This document shows positions 30,444 through 33,454 of a stretch of DNA of 33,454 nt, one piece after another (position 1 is the first letter of the stretch; each line of letters begins with the position of its first letter). This stretch comes from Moorena sp. SS36440bin_2 (GTDB lineage Bacteria > Cyanobacteriota > Cyanobacteriia > Cyanobacteriales > Coleofasciculaceae). The position numbers were made by a program, and so were the translations under genes. The notes under the pieces were generated by a model that searched no databases, was not told the origin of the DNA, and was given only the letters and a program-made list of their open reading frames with translations. Where the stretch lies: assembly GCA_011524395.1 (NCBI GenBank), contig WTKN01000030.1:1943-35396 (forward strand), in the 5' to 3' direction.

Positions 30444-32807
30444 GTGCAAAAGTCTAGTAGAGGTGGTTGGTTAACCACCGTGGGCGCGATCGCTGCCTTA
30501 ATTACCACTAGCGGTATCATTGCCGGTAGTATCTGGGTGGCGGTTATCTTAATTATTGACCCTGATTCGATTGTCTGGATCAATGACATTTTGCCGAGTT
30601 GGGCTCGTATCCCCCAGACGGTTCCTTCATCTGTCAAGACATTTGCCCAAATTCAAGGGGAGATTCGTGAAAATGGGTTAACGGCGGGAATACCAGTTGC
30701 CCTTAACTCTGACTTGCTGCTACCCATTTTGGCATCACCACCATCATGCCAAAGTAATTGTAACCAGATTGTGGAACTCAGAGTCTATCAGCCCCTTGAA
30801 CAAAGCAATAGACAACAAAAGTATTATCAGCTAGTTAGTCAGCTGCCGATCACTGCTCCGGTGGAATATTTTGTGCTGTCTACCCAAGTCAACACAGCAT
30901 CCGATGATGCTAGTGTCTCCCGTTCACTACCGTTAACCAAACTCGATCGTTTCGATGAACAAGCTCTAGAGGAAGGGTTTTGGTTCAACCTCTCGGGTCA
31001 AGTAGCCTCAGAAAATACACCCGAGAGCTATGGACAAATTATTCACTACAATCCGGACCAGACACACCTAAGTATGATGTTGGAGTGGAAAAGCCCTAAT
31101 GAAGGTTCTCCCTATTGGCAGGAAGTGACCGGTGGTGCTACTCCAGAATTAGTGGTTAATCATACTGTAGGCTTGGAACCCCAGTTCAAGGTTTACCAAA
31201 TTCAACCTCGGTCTTTTGTTCCCAACCCGATTTATCTAGAGGAAATTTCCCTGACCCAAGCAGCGATAGATACTAATTTTTATCGCAATGGTTTAATCCT
31301 AGCCCGTAATGGTTTGTGGTCTGATGCTTGGCAATGGTTGAACCAACAGAAACCAAAACACTGGTCAGCAGAGGCTCAAGCCCAAATGGATTTGGTTAAA
31401 CTGCACGCTCAGGTCACCGAGTCTCAGGCTAATCAAATTTGGGGAAGTGCCAGTGCCGCTATCTTTGCCTATCTCCTGGATGGTCGCTGGGGGGAGGCAA
31501 AAACAGTGTTTCAGACGGCAGTGAATGGTGCTCAGTTGGGGGATATTATCACTATGCTAAAGAGCGATTCTGGGGGATTGTGGGAGCGGGTGGAAGCAGC
31601 TCTAGAAGTGAGTCCTGATGACAGCAATGTACAAGCTTGGGGAGGGTTGATTTTGGCAGCCCAGGAAGACCCTCAAAAAGCGATCGCATGGGTGAAGGCA
31701 TTACCCCAAACTAATCCCCAGGTTTACCAACTCCTCAACCATATGGACAATGCCTTAAACCCAGTTCCACCTATCGTCAGGCACTTCAGTCAACTGGTTG
31801 GCAATTCAGAAATTATTCAAACTGTCAACGCAACGGATTGGTTGCAACCGGAAGATGCAATAGGAGAACAGCACTGCCAAAGGCAACAGGAAAGTACTGA
31901 ATTGGTTTCTGTAGCAGAGGAAGAGAGTATAGCAGTTTCACCCCTGTCCCCATGTCCATCTGTCCCCCTCACTCCAGAAAAAAACCCCGAAGAAGTTTGG
32001 TATCAAGTACAGGTAAAAGCATTTCACGATGGTCAGGGTTGGCGGTGGATGCCCTTTTCTGATTTACGGCTGCCCACTTTGACCAAGGGCAAGCGATTGT
32101 GGCGATATTTGGGCTTAGACGTTGACCCCCAGATTCGGATTAGCCTTTGGAATGACAATGGTATTCAGCAATCAACCACAGCTACGGTCAAGGGGGTTTC
32201 CTACCAGCAAGGGATGATTAAGCTGTTGGCAGCAGGTGGGAAATTCCCTAGTGAAGCCTTAGCTGTTGATGGCTCTAATCAGCATCTGCTAGCACACACC
32301 GATACAGGACTGCGCTGGTTAGACCCAAGTGCGATTACGTTGTCAGCACTCTACCACCTTAACCCCGATTCGGTGTCAGCCATGCTGCCAGTACTCTGGC
32401 AGGAATTAACCAACAGTGGTCAGTTCTCCCCAGGACCCCTTCCTAGTTTACCAATGATGCTTCAGGAGATCGGGCATTGGTCAGTTAGACCCATCGAGCT
32501 GACTGGCAACAACCAGCCAGAAGCGGTCATAACCTTATATCAAGAAATATCAGTTACCTCAGAATCTAGCGAGGTCGGTCTATCGGATAGTAATGATACA
32601 GACCGGGCAACTACTATCTACAAACCCCGCACCATGATTTTTTCTGACACAGGAGCCTTACTCTACAGCGAATTTTCCCAAGATTCCAACACCTCCATGA
32701 CTGCGATCGCGGATTTAGGGGATGGCGGCCCTGCGGCTATAGTCATTGATGAACCGAATAACTATAGCCTTAAGCGTTGGTCACCCAAGCATCAGCGTTT
32801 TGAGTAA
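30444..32807 (+). CDS. Membrane-anchored conserved protein of unknown function, 787 aa
   Basis: GTG start at 30444 (an in-frame TAA lies at 30426-30428). I do not recognise a named family. An N-terminal hydrophobic segment (WLTTVGAIAALITTSG and IIAGSIWVAVILII, ~10-38) should anchor it, with the bulk outside the membrane. Residues ~70-260 look beta-rich. Residues ~275-450 are helical with repeated W-L-A patterns like solenoid/TPR (LNQQKPKHWSAEAQAQMDL, GRWGEAKTVFQTAVNGAQLG). A Pro/Ser-rich linker (~497-515, SPLSPCPSVPLTPE) is encoded by C-rich repeat-like DNA. A C-terminal beta-rich domain follows (~525-787), ending WSPKHQRFE. Stand-alone gene. Confidence 0.75.
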   Translation: MQKSSRGGWLTTVGAIAALITTSGIIAGSIWVAVILIIDPDSIVWINDILPSWARIPQTVPSSVKTFAQIQGEIRENGLTAGIPVALNSDLLLPILASPPSCQSNCNQIVELRVYQPLEQSNRQQKYYQLVSQLPITAPVEYFVLSTQVNTASDDASVSRSLPLTKLDRFDEQALEEGFWFNLSGQVASENTPESYGQIIHYNPDQTHLSMMLEWKSPNEGSPYWQEVTGGATPELVVNHTVGLEPQFKVYQIQPRSFVPNPIYLEEISLTQAAIDTNFYRNGLILARNGLWSDAWQWLNQQKPKHWSAEAQAQMDLVKLHAQVTESQANQIWGSASAAIFAYLLDGRWGEAKTVFQTAVNGAQLGDIITMLKSDSGGLWERVEAALEVSPDDSNVQAWGGLILAAQEDPQKAIAWVKALPQTNPQVYQLLNHMDNALNPVPPIVRHFSQLVGNSEIIQTVNATDWLQPEDAIGEQHCQRQQESTELVSVAEEESIAVSPLSPCPSVPLTPEKNPEEVWYQVQVKAFHDGQGWRWMPFSDLRLPTLTKGKRLWRYLGLDVDPQIRISLWNDNGIQQSTTATVKGVSYQQGMIKLLAAGGKFPSEALAVDGSNQHLLAHTDTGLRWLDPSAITLSALYHLNPDSVSAMLPVLWQELTNSGQFSPGPLPSLPMMLQEIGHWSVRPIELTGNNQPEAVITLYQEISVTSESSEVGLSDSNDTDRATTIYKPRTMIFSDTGALLYSEFSQDSNTSMTAIADLGDGGPAAIVIDEPNNYSLKRWSPKHQRFE

Positions 32808-32859
32808 TGCTTGTACGTTAATACTTGTACTTAAGAGGTTGTCTGAGAAGTCTAATTTG

Positions 32860-32965
32860 CTACACCTAAGCCCCCTAAATCCCCCAATTTTGGGGGACTT
32901 TTACCAGCAAATAGATTCTTGTTCCCCCCAGCGAGGGATTGCTCGCTGGGGGGCTAGGGGGGCAA
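32860..32965. repeat. C/G-rich dispersed repeat with hairpins
   Basis: Contains CCCCCAA-TT-TTGGGGG (32881-32896) and a perfect 12-bp stem CCCCCCAGCGAG / CTCGCTGGGGGG (32924-32935, 32942-32953). This is the CCCCCTAAATCCCCC type of interspersed repeat found in many cyanobacteria (from memory). It could also terminate transcription of the 787-aa gene. Confidence 0.6.
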
Positions 32966-33011
32966 AATTGAGTATCAAAAAACTTTTAAGATATCCTCTA
33001 AGCGCATTGGT

Positions 33012-33215
33012 TTAACGTAAAACTAACCGTTGTTGCTTAAGTAATTGCTGGTGCTGCCACAGGGATTCAACTTCTGCCTGTAAATGAAGGTACTTTACTT
33101 GCTGATCCACCCCATATGATGTCATCAATTTCTTCAGCTGGGGGTCACCAGTGACAACAGAACGGGAATTGCGGGCATTGGATAAATCTGTCCTATGGTC
33201 GGAAGAAGTTAACAT
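33012..33215 (-). CDS. Small conserved cyanobacterial-type protein, 67 aa
   Basis: A 67-aa frame on the minus strand whose second half (DPQLKKLMTSYGVDQQVKY, then LHLQAEVESLWQHQQ) has the look of a conserved helical small protein: charged, heptad-like Leu spacing and no repeat DNA in its coding part. I recall similar short cyanobacterial hypotheticals but cannot name a family. An AT-rich upstream region precedes the ATG. Function unknown. Confidence 0.55.
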   Translation of the reverse strand: MLTSSDHRTDLSNARNSRSVVTGDPQLKKLMTSYGVDQQVKYLHLQAEVESLWQHQQLLKQQRLVLR

Positions 33216-33304
33216 TTTTATATTAAGTATTTTTGCTTGTTAAAAACTCCAGGTCATTGTATCCCAAATTTCCAGCACATGGTCACTACACTTGTTACAG
33301 AAAT

Positions 33305-33454
33305 CGGGAACAGGCAACAGGCAACAGGCAACAGGGAACAGGGAGCAGGGAGCAGGGAGCAGGGAGCAGGGAGCAGGTAACAGGTAACAGGTAACAGGTA
33401 ACAGGGAGCAGGGAGCAGGGAGCAGGGAGCAGGGAGCAGGGAGCAGGGAGCAGG
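33305..33454 (+). repeat. Long mixed heptamer array (GGCAACA, GGGAGCA, GGTAACA), runs off window
   Basis: About 20 seven-base units in blocks: GGCAACA, then GGGAGCA, then GGTAACA, then GGGAGCA again to the end of the window. Confidence 0.95.

Noticed and set aside
33305-33454. Possible CRISPR or origin iterons at the window end
   Set aside because: The 7-bp units have no spacers and match the heptamer arrays elsewhere; no dnaA or rep gene is near.

Overview
The window looks like a chromosomal segment of a filamentous cyanobacterium. The evidence is the frequent GCGATCGC (HIP1) octamer, a nearly complete phylloquinone (vitamin K1) pathway, an HO1-type heme oxygenase, a Mo-dependent-nitrogenase-C-terminus family protein, and intergenic DNA packed with 7-bp tandem repeats. 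The repeat style resembles what I remember of Moorena-type genomes, but that assignment is from memory and is an inference.

Layout. (1) 1-3873, plus strand: 3' part of a TPR-CHAT (caspase-like) protease gene, a 115-aa acidic helical protein and a 490-aa protein with a helical middle and two C-terminal membrane helices. This is a possible protease-effector cassette. An Rpn/PD-(D/E)XK nuclease-family gene (minus) follows. (2) 5240-17190: dusA, then the phylloquinone genes. menA-menG-menC-menE run on the minus strand and menF-menH-menD on the plus strand. Between the two arms lies a methyltransferase-fold protein whose SAM-binding loop looks degraded. Only menB, the DHNA-CoA thioesterase and the NDC1/NdbB-type reductase are missing from the set. 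(3) 17205-22195: a REC-GGDEF diguanylate cyclase (minus) and mfd (plus). (4) 22196-25069: a repeat-rich 1.4-kb gap with a duplicated noncoding module, a Mo-nitro_C family gene and heme oxygenase ho1. (5) 25592-30208: a family-2 glycosyltransferase (minus) and two paralogous family-4 glycosyltransferases (plus). Between the paralogues sits a 0.5-kb IS605/TnpB-type element that has lost its coding region but keeps its ends and a perfect sigma70 consensus promoter. (6) 30444-33454: a 787-aa membrane-anchored protein of unknown function, a 67-aa small protein and a heptamer array running off the window end.

The most distinctive theme is repeat DNA acting on genes. Heptamer arrays of at least ten unrelated unit sequences occur in nearly every gap. 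Four follow the same palindromic head module (ATATAGCGCTACGC), and others sit inside a MITE-like element with inverted termini. Repeats have become coding: they supply the C-termini of MenG and of two proteins of the CHAT cassette, and they form internal inserts in MenD and Mfd that share a peptide motif. The best candidates for something undescribed are the orphan, promoter-bearing omega-RNA-like element at 28044-28548, the heptamer-carrying MITE between menG and menC, and the CHAT/small protein/two-TM cassette.
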